The position numbers and the translations under genes were made by a program. Positions 38,101 to 49,300 of a DNA stretch of 64,000 nucleotides are shown here, one piece after another (the stretch's first letter is position 1; each line of letters opens with the position of its first letter). The DNA is taken from assembly GCA_023935145.1 (NCBI GenBank), contig CM043697.1, positions 43,916,501 to 43,980,500 of the forward strand, written 5' to 3'. Below the pieces are notes generated by a model. It made no database searches and had not been told where the DNA came from. It saw only the letters and a program-made list of their open reading frames with translations. This DNA is from Bretschneidera sinensis (Eukaryota; Streptophyta; Magnoliopsida; Brassicales; Akaniaceae).

Positions 38101-41100
38101 AAGCTGAGTACCGTGCCATAGCTTCGACTGCTGCTGAACTAAACTGGATAACTAATCTGCTTCAAGAACTACATGCTCCACCTGCAGTTGTACCTACAAT
38201 TTACTGCGATAATATTGGTGCCATATACTTGTGTAAAAATCCGGTGTTCCACTCACGTATGAAGCACATTGCCATTGACTTTCACTTTGTTCGTGACCAA
38301 GTTGTTAATCATCGGTTACGTATTTCTCATGTTCATACTAATGATCAATTGGTGGACTCACTCACCAAAGCATTTCCTCGAAAACAGTTCTTGCATCATC
38401 GGTTCAAGATTGGCATCCGAGATGGATGCTCCATCTTGCGGGGGCATGATAGAGAAACATATAAGTATATTCTCATCCTTGTTTTAAGGCTTACTTTAGG
38501 CCATGTTTTCATCCATGTTTTAAGGATTACTTTAGGCCATGTTTTCATCCTTGTTTTAAGGATCACTTTAGGCCATGTTTTCATCCATGTTTTAAGGATG
38601 ATATTTTTCCTTTAACAACCTATATATACCCTTAATTGTATAGAAGAAATCAAGCAAGCATTTGTACAACTCTTTACTCTCTTCAAATTCTCACTTCTCT
38701 TCACTCTCTTCAATTCTCACAAGGTAAAGCAATATAGATTTAGGGCATTTTTATAAAAACAAGTCCTTCTCCCCACCCCAAAAGAATGTAGAGTGAGAGA
38801 GACAAGTCATGTTGGATTCTTTAGAATAAATTGTTTTGCCTAACTCTTTCCACTGGAAAACAAAACAGTAGGACTATACTATATACAGAAAAATAAAATC
38901 CATTTTTTGTAAACTGTACCATATGTCTCATTTCAGCCACTCTGCTGATCGCGAAGTTGCTATCATGATTCTCATGGCTTACCTTTCATATATGATGGCT
39001 GAAGTAAGTTTTCTTCTTAATTATGCTACATGGCTTTATGAACTACCCATCAATTTCTGATTCAGATACCGTGTTTAGATTGAAAGTCTACAACTTTCTT
39101 TATTTATGATAATGTTTGCAATGGTTATTCATGATCCAGCTGTTCAACTTGAGTGGCATTCTTACTGTGTTCTTTTGTGGGATTGTCATGTCACACTACA
39201 CACAGAATATTGTGACTGAAAGTTCAAGAGTCACAACCAGGTATGTTAAATGTTCAGACATATTTTCTCGAAACATAAATGTGTTTTTTTATTCCACATG
39301 ATTTCTTTCTTTAAGGATCAAAATATATACTCGTATTACAAATTTTTGTCTCTCTACTTATCTTGGTAGGCACGCTTTTGCAACATTGTCTTTTATATCG
39401 GAGATTTTCATCTTCCTGTATGTTGGAATGGATGCCTTGGACATCGAGAAGTGGAGATTTGTAAGCAAGAGGTATGTCTGCATACAGAGTACGTATAATA
39501 TTTCTAGTCATCGATACATGTAACGATACGTGTAACTGTCAATATTAATATTTTATTCTTTTTCTTTTCCTTTTTTTCGCCTTTTCTAAGTGCATGATAC
39601 CTCTAATACATTGAGAATGTAAGATTCATTGTCTAAAAGTAAATCATAGATACTGTACAATCCAATTTTCATTTTGCAAATAGCAAGGATTATTTTTTGA
39701 AATCTGAACATTTCATATTGTAGTCCTGGGATATCAGTTGGTGTGAGTTCAATATTGCTTGGCCTGGTTATGGTTGGAAGGGCGGCTTCTGTTTTCCCAT
39801 TGTCCTTTCTGTCCAACTTAGCAAAGAAGTCTAAGAGTGACAAAATAGAGTTCAAGCAGCAGGTAGGTTTTTATGGTATTGTATTATTGTTAAGAATATC
39901 ATCCTCCTAAATTACTTAGTGACGTATCAATGTATTGAACTCAAAGCAGATTACGATATGGTGGGCTGGGCTCATGCGAGGTGCTGTGTCTGTGGCTCTT
40001 GCTTATAATCAGGTAAGTTTTGGACAAGTTTAATGAGGTTAGGATGTCTACTATGGGATGAATGAAGGTGATGTACTATTTTTTTTTTTTATGGTTGAGT
40101 TTCTTTCTAATGAAGAATTTTTTATGATGTTTATGCAGTTTTCTAGGTCAGGCCATACTCAATTGCCAGGAAATGCTATTATGATCACTAGCACCTTTAC
40201 AGTTGTTCTTTTTAGTACTGTGGTAAGGAACCCAATTACTTGTCCTTGACTTGGGACCATCGTCCTCTAGAAAACATTTTTAACTCAAAATTTTATTCAA
40301 ACAGTTTCTATGCCAGCACGGTCAAAAGCATGTGATCTTCCCAACCTTTTGCTCTCTCATAAATTACTAGCTTAATGCGGAAATTTTATTTGAAAGATAT
40401 ATATGATTAATGGCCCAGTGGTTCCATTCCTTTTATGTTTGCTTGTTGTTAGGTGATATGTTGAGTTATTTTTGCCTTGGTATTAATCCTTCAAATTAGG
40501 AGGTTCCTTAGAAGTTTTTGTTTAATAAATATTTATATAAGATGAACTTTTGTGTCATGTGTTTTTTAAAAATTCGAATTTTTTTTCTTTTCACATCCCT
40601 ACGTAAATGGGATTTTCTTACAACCATAGTGTTGACTTTTCTCGTTCCATGCTTAAATGATTAAATTGTTATCGGCATTAAGTTCGGCTTCGTGTTAACC
40701 ACCATAGAAGGTTTAGACCTTTCAGTTTTGTTGTTTGTTGTGCGGGTTTCATCTTTAGAAAAGACCAGCCCCGAGCGTAAAAGATCTGCTTGCAGTTTTG
40801 TCTGTCACCCAAGACTCGATCATGAAAATATTGTTGAGTCCTCAAATGAGATCTAGCGATTTTTTTCTTCATATTGTTCAATTTTGAGTTTTATGGTAAT
40901 TTATTTTTGGTTCTTTCAGGTGTTTGGGTTACTGACTAAGCCTCTTGTAAGGATATTGTCGCTGCATCAGAATCCTTTGAGCAGCATGCCATCTGAATTA
41001 TCCAGTCCGATGTCCCTTACTCTGCCACTTCTTTCCAACGGCCAAGATTTAGAATCTGACACGCACCGGAACAATATTTCCCGACCAACGAGTCTGCGCA

Positions 41101-41234
41101 TGCTCCTGACCACCCCGACTAACACCGTTCACTATTATTGGAGGAAATTTGATGATGCTATCATGCGACCAGTATTTGGCGGGAGAGGATTCACACATGT
41201 TCCTAGCTCAACAACAGAAACGATTATTCATTGA
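28737..41234 (+). CDS. NHX: Vacuolar-type Na+(K+)/H+ antiporter, NHX class I
   Basis: Fourteen exons join in frame: 28737-28886, 29027-29145, 31376-31473, 32437-32496, 32615-32661, 32767-32961, 33528-33574, 38937-39003, 39140-39240, 39370-39471, 39724-39862, 39950-40012, 40139-40222, 40920-41234. They give about 528 aa. Marks of the family are [15 protein letters not shown] (amiloride-binding site, usually LFFIYLLPPI), [18 protein letters not shown], the acidic transport site [54 protein letters not shown], and the tail [22 protein letters not shown] proteins exchange Na+ or K+ for H+ at the tonoplast. Intron 1 begins CTGAGT instead of GTGAGT after ALAI; the other 12 introns are GT..AG. Intron 7 contains a copia element. 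The N-terminus is about ten residues shorter than usual. Confidence 0.92.
32081..32115. repeat. (TA)n microsatellite in NHX intron 3
   Basis: About 30 bases of uninterrupted TA within NHX intron 3. Confidence 0.9.
33695..33933 (+). repeat. Copia 5' LTR
   Basis: 239 bp, TGATAGAG...CTCACA. Contains CTATATATACCC as a likely TATA box (near 33833) and two full copies of a 36-bp tandem unit (TTTTAAG...ACTTTAGGCCATG). Differs from the 3' LTR at several positions and lacks one 36-bp unit. Confidence 0.95.
33934..33945 (+). other. Copia primer-binding site
   Basis: TGGTATCAGAGC directly after the 5' LTR, complementary to initiator tRNA-Met. Confidence 0.95.
34034..35140 (+). pseudogene. Copia gag (broken)
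   Basis: Likely start ATG at 34034 ([14 protein letters not shown]). Segments include [19 protein letters not shown], then after a frameshift near 34310 the UBN2-type capsid part ([43 protein letters not shown]). A TGA at 34741-34743 splits it from an Asn-rich linker. The zinc knuckle at about 35039-35080 reads [13 protein letters not shown]: the residue between the first cysteine and leucine is now a TAA stop, the other ligands being intact. Confidence 0.93.
35141..38446 (+). pseudogene. Copia pol: protease, integrase, RT, RNase H (broken)
   Basis: Protease has [12 protein letters not shown] near 35167. A frameshift near 35460 is followed by a long open stretch to 37214: [10 protein letters not shown], the CDSC..NK zinc part, integrase acidic residues in [15 protein letters not shown] and GSAERKHH, then the RT start ([23 protein letters not shown]). 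A TGA at 37212-37214 takes the place of tryptophan before [14 protein letters not shown]. The catalytic [12 protein letters not shown] is intact. Another TGA (37557-37559) precedes [14 protein letters not shown]. RNase H is well kept ([38 protein letters not shown]) and the frame runs on into the 3' LTR. Confidence 0.95.
38436..38446 (+). other. Copia polypurine tract
   Basis: Bases just before the 3' LTR read TTGCGGGGGCA, the G-rich tract typical of copia plus-strand priming. Confidence 0.8.
38447..38721 (+). repeat. Copia 3' LTR
   Basis: 275 bp; same ends as the 5' LTR but with three full copies of the 36-bp unit instead of two, accounting for the whole 36-bp length difference. Confidence 0.95.
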
Positions 41235-42883
41235 TGACAGTGCGATGAGAAAGCAATAGAGGCTCGTTAAATTGTAAATATGGGAGATAGAAAGAGCATA
41301 GGGTGGGTGGAATTTCAGGTGTTATGCGGAGTAGATATGGGAGGGAGATTATATACTCTTTTACTGACATGGTGCTGGGTTAATTAAAAAAAATGGTACA
41401 TTAAGTTACACAGTTTTCAAGTTTGTTAAAGTGATAATATCAATTTTTTTAAAAACTAACTGTTTATCTCGAAACACTAAAACAATGAAAATCAAAAACT
41501 TGTTTTCCTCTTTCAACCTTTTCATTTTCAGATTTTTATGGTTTGATCGGTAAGTTTGTCATATTTTGTTTTTCTTCTTAATAACATTTCTTTGTTTTCT
41601 TTTATATCTTGTGATATTTTTGGCAGGTATTTGTTTTCAATTTTTTTTTTCCTCTTTTGAAGGGATCTAAGGTTGGATTGAGTTTTATTGGGTTGAAACT
41701 TTTTTGTGGTGTTGATATTGGATCTGTAGGGTCATGTTTAAAGGGTTTTAGCTGCTGTCTTTTTTCTTTTTTTTTCCATTTGATTGTGCAAAATTTCTAG
41801 TTATTTAAGATTTTTTTAGCTGAATATGTATGGTTTGTTTAAAGTTTGATTTCTCTTTTTCTTCGTTAGGTTGTTGGTATTTACTTTTAGAAGACTATAA
41901 GAGATATTTTAACACTAAAGATACTTTTGATCACAATAAAAATTAATATTAAGATAAAATCAAATAAATTCATTTTGGGGTTTTATGATGATGAAAATTG
42001 GTGTTTTGGATAAATCATAAGTTTTAGTTTTTTTTTTGGATATTGACATTATTTCAAGAAACTTGAAATTAGCATAGTGTAATTTGTCTTAAATAAAAAT
42101 CTTATACGATGGTATTATAACTTGTCTCAAATAAATTAGGGACCTATTATGGTGTGAACATGGAACACATTGATATCATATTCGAATCTACAATTTTGAA
42201 TTCTCAAGGTGATGAATTGAATGATTTTTTTATCGTTGGGCCACCACCTTGATAGCTTTGGCTTGTGCATTCGTTCAATCGAAGCTTGTGAAGTGAAACA
42301 ACCGATTGCAGGTAACCAAATTTTTATATGGTTTTATTGAGAAAATCTTGGTTGATTCAGGTTTAAACCATTAGGTTTAGATCAATTGAAAACTTAACTG
42401 GTAATTTTAAAATTTTATTGGTAATATAAATTTTTGAATCCCATGTTTATATTGATATTATCAAAGAAACTCTTCAAAATTATCAATAAAATTTTTAGCT
42501 GATATTAACCATTAAATTTATACCCAAACCAACTAAAAATTTTTAGGTTATATCACCGGTTGATAGCATAAAATAATTGCATGTCCTTCCAAAAGCAAGA
42601 ATCCACGTAATGTAATAACAATGCAAATAAAAATCATTTCTTTTAATATAAATGGGAAAAATAATCAATGTAATCTAAGTTTTGGGGTTTCATTGAGGAA
42701 ATACATGACTTTTTTTTTTTTTTGTTTTGGGTAAAATTATTAATGACTCAATTTTATTTTATATCCCTTACGTTTAGATTTTATTTTATTTATATCTTTC
42801 ACATTTTAATTATCTCAATTAAATATTTAAGTTTTAATATTGTCTCAATTTACATCATTTTTGAGATTTTTGTAAGGTTGTAA

Positions 42884-43150
42884 ATTTCGCGCCAAATAAT
42901 GTTTCGGTTTAATTATTTAAATGGAACGTTTTGGTTTCGGTTCCTTTTGATGTACTGTTTCGAATTTGACGACATTTTCAAATTAGTAACTAACAAATTA
43001 CATACATTTTAAAATATATATATATATATATAGTTATAAATATGAATTATAAAAAAATAATCATTATTTAAATATATAAATTATTTTAACCAAAATTTTG
43101 CTTTAAAATTATTTATAAATTAATTTTTTTGGTAAAAATTCAAATTGAGA
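42884..43150 (+). repeat. Dispersed repeat, copy 2 (right of NHX)
   Basis: Resembles 25740-26050 in the same orientation (TTAATTATTTAAATGGAACG, GTTTCGAATTTGACGACATTTT, a TA run, then ACCAAAATTTTGCTTTAAAAT). Contains GTTTTGGTTTCGGTTCC. Confidence 0.5.
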
Positions 43151-43789
43151 CAGTGTTGTATATTTCCCTCAAAAGGTAAGTGTCGACTCTTGGCTTAGAC
43201 ATATAAATCTTTTTGTGGGGCTCAAACAATCAAAACACTCTAAAGAAAGAGATACGGAAAAGAAGAATAAAGAACAACATAAGGCACACAAAAAAGCAAG
43301 TCCTTGCGCACCTCCTAGGTCGATTGACGGTCAAGATTCGTGAGTTTAGATATTGGGTATGTGGCGAGAAGGTCGTAAGCGAGCATCTCACCAACGCCTA
43401 AATCTCGAAGGGCCTAGCTCTTCATTTTAAATGGATTATTTTTATGTTTATTAACTACCAATTTAATTATCTTTCTTTAATTTCAAAGATCAATTAAACA
43501 AGCAAGCAATGAAGATGGAAGCACACACAAACTATATAAGCATTCACATGAATATATAAGAAAGGAAATGCGATTACAAGAAAATAACAAAATTAAAAAT
43601 TGTCTAATCAGGACTTACATCACCAAAAATAAATGATAAAAAAATTACAAAAAAATAACGATAATTTAGAGTACTTAACCACAACTTATATTCTCAAAAT
43701 TAACAAAAAAACGATAAATAAATGAAAATACATAAAAGATAAAATCGCTTAACTGCAACGTTACAAATTCAAAGGGCTCTACTATTATC

Positions 43790-44060
43790 ATAACTATAAT
43801 AATAATAATTATTATTATAATTAATATTAATTATTATTCTAATCATTATAATTATAATAATTATTATAATAATAACTAATAATCATTTTTATTATCATTA
43901 TTATTATTATTATAAGAAAAAATATTATTTTAATTATAATTTAAAATACTATTATTATGAGTATTATTATAATATAATTATGATATTAATAATTTTCATT
44001 ATTATTATAGGTATTATAATAATTGTTATAATAATAAAATTATTTTTATATTATTACTAT
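43790..44060. repeat. ATT/TAA-rich low-complexity tract
   Basis: About 270 bases almost entirely of A and T, made of imperfect TAATAAT/ATTATTATT runs on both strands, able to fold into many short hairpins. No gene. Confidence 0.85.
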
Positions 44061-46398
44061 TCAAAGGTAAAAATAGTAAAAAAATAATTTATTCCTAAAT
44101 TGATGAGATAAATTCTATCCAATGAGGAAGTGAGACAAAAAATATAACATTAAAGCTAATTTAATTATACTTTAATTTTACGTGAATAGTAAATCTTTCC
44201 AAAATATTCATGTGGGATTAAAATAGTTCAATCACACTTTAATCTCTCCAATCAAATGAGCCCAATAAATTACTTTAAATCAATTTACTTTAAATTAACT
44301 TTATTAAAATTTGAAACAAGACCATAATAACATCACGAATTTGTTATTATGAATTTCTATCATCCAAAAATTCAACACGGTGTCAAAGAGTTACCAATAA
44401 TCCAAACTAACTCACACTTTATGAACAAATTGTTAATTGATTCTGGATCTTTTTGTACAAAAAGCACAATAGACAGAATTACCTATTAAACAGTTGTTCC
44501 TTTCAGATTCCACTCGAGTTGCCATTTTTCCTTTCATCAATTGCCAAAAAAGAACTCCACCTTTGGAGGAGCTTAATTGGAATTCTGGTTCCTTTGTGGA
44601 TTATTCTTAAGAAGGGTCGCGTCAAGGGCTGTATTTAAATTTGATTACTCAAGTGGCTTTGCTGATTTGGTGGTTTTGGACCCGTTCACATTGTCTTTAA
44701 GGCAGTTGGGGCCAAGAACTATGTTTCAATGTGTATGGAGCTCAGATGTTTGACAATAGTCCTCAAAGGGTGGGATGCCTTTTGTCTTGCTTAGATTTTT
44801 TTTTTTAAAGAAAAATATAGGGGTTTGAACTCTATTCTTTAAATAAATTTTTTATTTTTATTTTTATTTGAATATAACGGAGTTGTAATTTGTTTCGGTA
44901 TATGGTAGGTTTGGAGTTTAAACATAAGGCAGTGTCCCATGCTAACATGTAACAAGCACTATAGTTAACATTTTCCTCAAGGAAACTTTGAAAGTTTAGC
45001 CTTTTATCATTAGGTTAACACTCGCCTTTAATATTTAAAAATGAATCAGTCGAAAGTTATATTTAATTATTATAATGTTTTCTCACTTGAAGTGATTTTG
45101 AAAAATAAAATAATTAAATATTAATCAATTTTCATGGTTTAAAATTATTAATACATTATTTAGGATATAAAAAACAAATATTAATTTTGAGAATATTGAA
45201 ACTTCACTGCTTTAAGTTTTTTTAGTGGCAGTGCCCCTGTACGTACATAGTGACTCGATCAAAACGCTAGTTAAAGGGCGTTTCTGAATCCTCTAACTAA
45301 TGCTCTTTTTAAGGTATCAAAAAAGTCCCCACACAGCTATTTACTTTAACTCATGCTATATACGAATATGATAGGCTCCAAGTCTACACACAATCAACTT
45401 TTTCAACCTTCAAAAGAAAAAGATGGGATGGGCTACCTACAAAAGAGGGTTCAAATATTTGTTATGCTCCATACAGTGGGTTTGGTATTGTCCTTGATCG
45501 TCAACAGCAACCATTTATCTGAAATTGATATATCGATAACTACAGTAAATACCACTATAAATCCAAGTGGCCTAATTCGCTTTTTTTTATTAACTTAATT
45601 TGACTATTTGAAGTGGTGAATTCAGCTAAATCCAATAATTTAAAGGATTGGGTGTTAATTTGTAATAGAATCACAAATTATTTTGACATAAGTCACAATT
45701 TAAAAGAGATATCTAACAATATCACTTTTTTAATCACTTCATTCAATCAGAGATTATTTTTTTTACAAATAAAATTAACTTTAAGACGCGATACGGTATA
45801 CTTGTTCCGAGTGAAAATTGGAGGGCTATTGTGAGGTTTCTTTTATCTCCCCGCACAGTTTACTCTCTCTATACCTTTAAGATGATGCTTTAATTTATAA
45901 TAGTCTTGTCGGCAAACTTGGTCTGACCCTTTCATAAAGACAACGTCAATGCTTGCTCCAGTTACCAGAATGAATTCTCTTTTTAATTATCACTGCCAAG
46001 AAAATTCATTCATCAAAATAATTGACTCAGTGATTACCTCAACCCAACTCAGGATCTGCTGAAAACATTTACTCTACTATTAAAACTGAGCATTTCCAAG
46101 AACTAAAGCCAATAAATTAGCAATTCCAAAACTTCTTTTGATGGTAGTAAAACAATGTGTTACCAACCCAAGTTCCTGTGTTGAATTACTCTAAACGACG
46201 TGTGAATAGTTGTTCAATATGTTTGAAACCCAACTCTTTATGCCACATTCGCCATTAATAGTAAGGCCACCGTTTTAAATCCTGATAATGGTGACACTCG
46301 TCGAAGCTTGTAAGTATTTTGTTGATACCAAGTGATTTAAAATGTACCAGTCATCACCCCAGTAAATGAACTATAGTAGGAACAAGGTTTGTCAAACA

Positions 46399-49300
46399 TT
46401 AACTTGATGCAGGTGCCAACTTATGTTCTTGTTCAATTGGTGGCTCTTGATTGACAGGTGATGCTTCATCTTCCCGTCCAAATGGGACACATGGCCTCCA
46501 AATCGTTTCATTGCCTATATCCATGAGTGCGATGCCCTTTGCTGTCAAATCAGCTCTGATCTGATCACTCCTCTCGAAATCTTTGTTTTTCCTGGCAACT
46601 ACTCTTTCTTCAATCGAACGCAACACGTCAATCTCCCCCAGCCCTGCTCTGCGTAATGCCTTGCGGTTCAAGCACTGCAAAACCTGTTCGATAGGAAACA
46701 AAGTTTCAGATGATAACTTCCAACAGAAGGAAGACATGGCTCTGTAATTTTACAAGGAGGCTTTGAAATCCTCATCACCTCAGCATATGTGATATCAGAC
46801 AGCAACCCAAGAACATCCAAAACTTCTCTAACTTCTTTTTCTACTTCAATAAGGGACTGAATAAGAAGTGATAATTGTTGCTCCCCCTGTCGCTTCTTTT
46901 TCTGCTGCTTCTGGAAGATTATAAACAGATTAAATACTTTTTCTGTCAAGAGAGAGAGAAAGAGAAAGAGAAGGGGGCATATTGAAAGTGGTATTCATGA
47001 CTGGATTATAGATGTGTACCTTCAACTCATTCAAAGAACTATTTATAGTTTTCAAAGCATCTTGAAAAGCCCCAGTCAGTATATGGGCAGTATTCAAGTC
47101 ATCTGATATTTTAGCTTGGAACTCGCTGCGTAGCTTACTGATGCACTCTTGGGCACCAGGGGTAATTTTAGCCTTTATGCCATCCTTGGATATTCTCTCT
47201 CGATGCTGTGATAAAGCATCATGAAGATCTTGCAAAGTCTAGCAATCACATAACAGCTTTAGTTAATTTTTTGGAGGTATGACCACTGATGGAATCCAGG
47301 TGAGTGTTTCTCTAAATTTGTTTCTTCATATCAACAGGAAAAGCAAAGTAAAATACTAATTAAACAATTTGCTCTTGATTATGCAGCATACCAAGCGTCA
47401 ACAAAGCATAACACAGCAAAGGATCCCATTCACAAGCATAGATACAAAATGCCAATCATTGCATCCAACTTGGACAAGAACCGTCCCGTTTTACTACCAT
47501 TAGTTCTTCTATATTCAACGGCAATAAATTATAACTCTACTAACCAGTTAGTCCATGAAAATTGTTGCTTAACCCCAAAAAACAAATATGCCTCTATTGT
47601 TAGGGATAGCAAAAATACCACCCCGACAACCCATTTGGGGCAGGATGGGGGAATTTTACTCTCACACGGTGAGGGCAGGGATGGAATTTAATCACCAGTC
47701 GGAATTGAGGCCAAGGCTGGAGGCCGGGATTGCATTCCCCACCCCAATTAAGCCTTGAACCAAACATGTATTATTATTATTATTAATTATTATATATATA
47801 TATATGTTATATAATATATGATAATTACACTCTTATACATACCCATTTTTTCATGTTATATTATAATAGTTTTTAATCAAAATAAGCATAATTATGAGAG
47901 AAAAATAGTTGGCTACAGCCTAATGGGGAATCCCCGGATTTTTAAACCGGAAATCCCAGTCCTAGACAGATGAACAGGGCAGGAACAGGTACTTATATCC
48001 CCATTGAGACAGAGATGGGAGGGGCTAAGGAAAAATTCTGGCCGGGTAAGGGGTTGGGGACGGGGAAACCCGCCCCGTTGCCCTTCCGATCTATCATCAG
48101 GACCTGTGATGGGTACATGCCTGTTGATCAGCCTACAGACACGCCCAGGGTATCCAATTAAAAGTTTTGAGAACTTAAGTGAAGCTTCAGACCTGGTATA
48201 TATAATAAACAGCATCTGATGCACTTTCCAGCTGAGAAATCGAGTAATTGAGAGGAGAGCGGTAGTGAGCGCTTATCAAGAAGTATCTTAAAGCCAGTGG
48301 ATGGTACCGATCAATAATCTGCACAAAATTGGACAGGTTACATTACACGCGCGTGCGCACACACACATATATATATTCCAGAAACATAAAAAATGTAACT
48401 GAGCCCCACTTTACCTCACGAATTGTGAAAAAATTACCCAATGATTTTGACATTTTCTCGTTATTATTAGTGACATGCCCATTATGCATCCAGTAACTCA
48501 CACTGCTCTCCTTGCATGCAGCGCAACTCTGGGCAATCTCATTTTCATGATGTGGAAAAATCAAATCGATTCCACCCCCATGAATGTCAAATTTGAAGGT
48601 CAGATAATGGGCACTCATAGCACTGCATTCTATGTGCCAACCAGGTCTTCCAGGACCCCACGGACTGTCCCAACATGGCTCACCAGGTTTTGCGGCCTGC
48701 AATAATTAGTTAATATTAGATATTGATTATCGAGTGACACTGAAGACAAGACGATGAAAAACATCAGCAAAACAAAGGAGAAAAAGAGGGGAAAAAAATA
48801 CTGTTACTAATATAATCTTATGCATTCATTATGTCTTGTTTGAATCAAATTTTCAGGAATAATGAATGTTGTTGGTGAACACAATAATTCATAGCAATTC
48901 TTTCTTTCTTTTTTGTAAGTAAAAGTATCAGTTCATGGTAAATCTTACTACCAAGAAAGATATAAAAAAGAAGAAAAAATATATTTCAACTTGAGACTAA
49001 CGGAACAAATTGATTACGGATATCTTCCGAGTGCTTTTAATTTTTGAAAGCCTTTTTATTCTCCAAGCAAAAGAGGCGGTGGGGGAAGCACCAATGATAA
49101 GGTAACTTAAATAGGTTGTCATACCTTCCACAATGCAAAGTCAGCTGGATTACGCTTCCTTGAGTCAACAGCAACACGTCCACCAGCTCTATTATTTTCC
49201 AGTTTCTGTCCAGACAACTGACCATAATTTGGGGATTTGTCAACAGCAAAGAACACGTCTCCATCAACCACGTACGCAGAGTCGTTGCAGATAATCTGCA

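Larger units (their letters stand above)
33695..38721 (+). mobile_element. Ty1/copia element (RE1/Ale-like) in NHX intron 7
   Basis: A 5,027-bp structurally complete element in the same orientation as NHX. LTRs (239 and 275 bp) start TGATAGAG and end CTCACA, flanked by the perfect 5-bp target duplication AGGTA (33690-33694 and 38722-38726). A tRNA-Met primer site and a G-rich polypurine tract are in place. Domain order gag, protease, integrase, reverse transcriptase, RNase H is copia. Short LTRs and the gag start ([17 protein letters not shown]) resemble AtRE1/Ale elements, which is tentative. Frameshifts and at least four stop codons make it non-autonomous, but catalytic motifs are still readable, so it is younger than the gypsy element. 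Confidence 0.97.
41235..46398. other. NHX 3' UTR and AT-rich intergenic region
   Basis: The first 200-300 bases are the presumed NHX 3' UTR and the last few hundred the CysRS 3' UTR. Between them I see AT-rich DNA, one dispersed repeat (42884-43150) and a trinucleotide-rich tract (43790-44060). The short open frames at 43213, 44453 and 45353 match nothing I recognise. Confidence 0.5.

Noticed and set aside
43213..43401. 62-codon basic open frame
   Set aside because: No family signature, AT-rich surroundings, no leader or splice signals.
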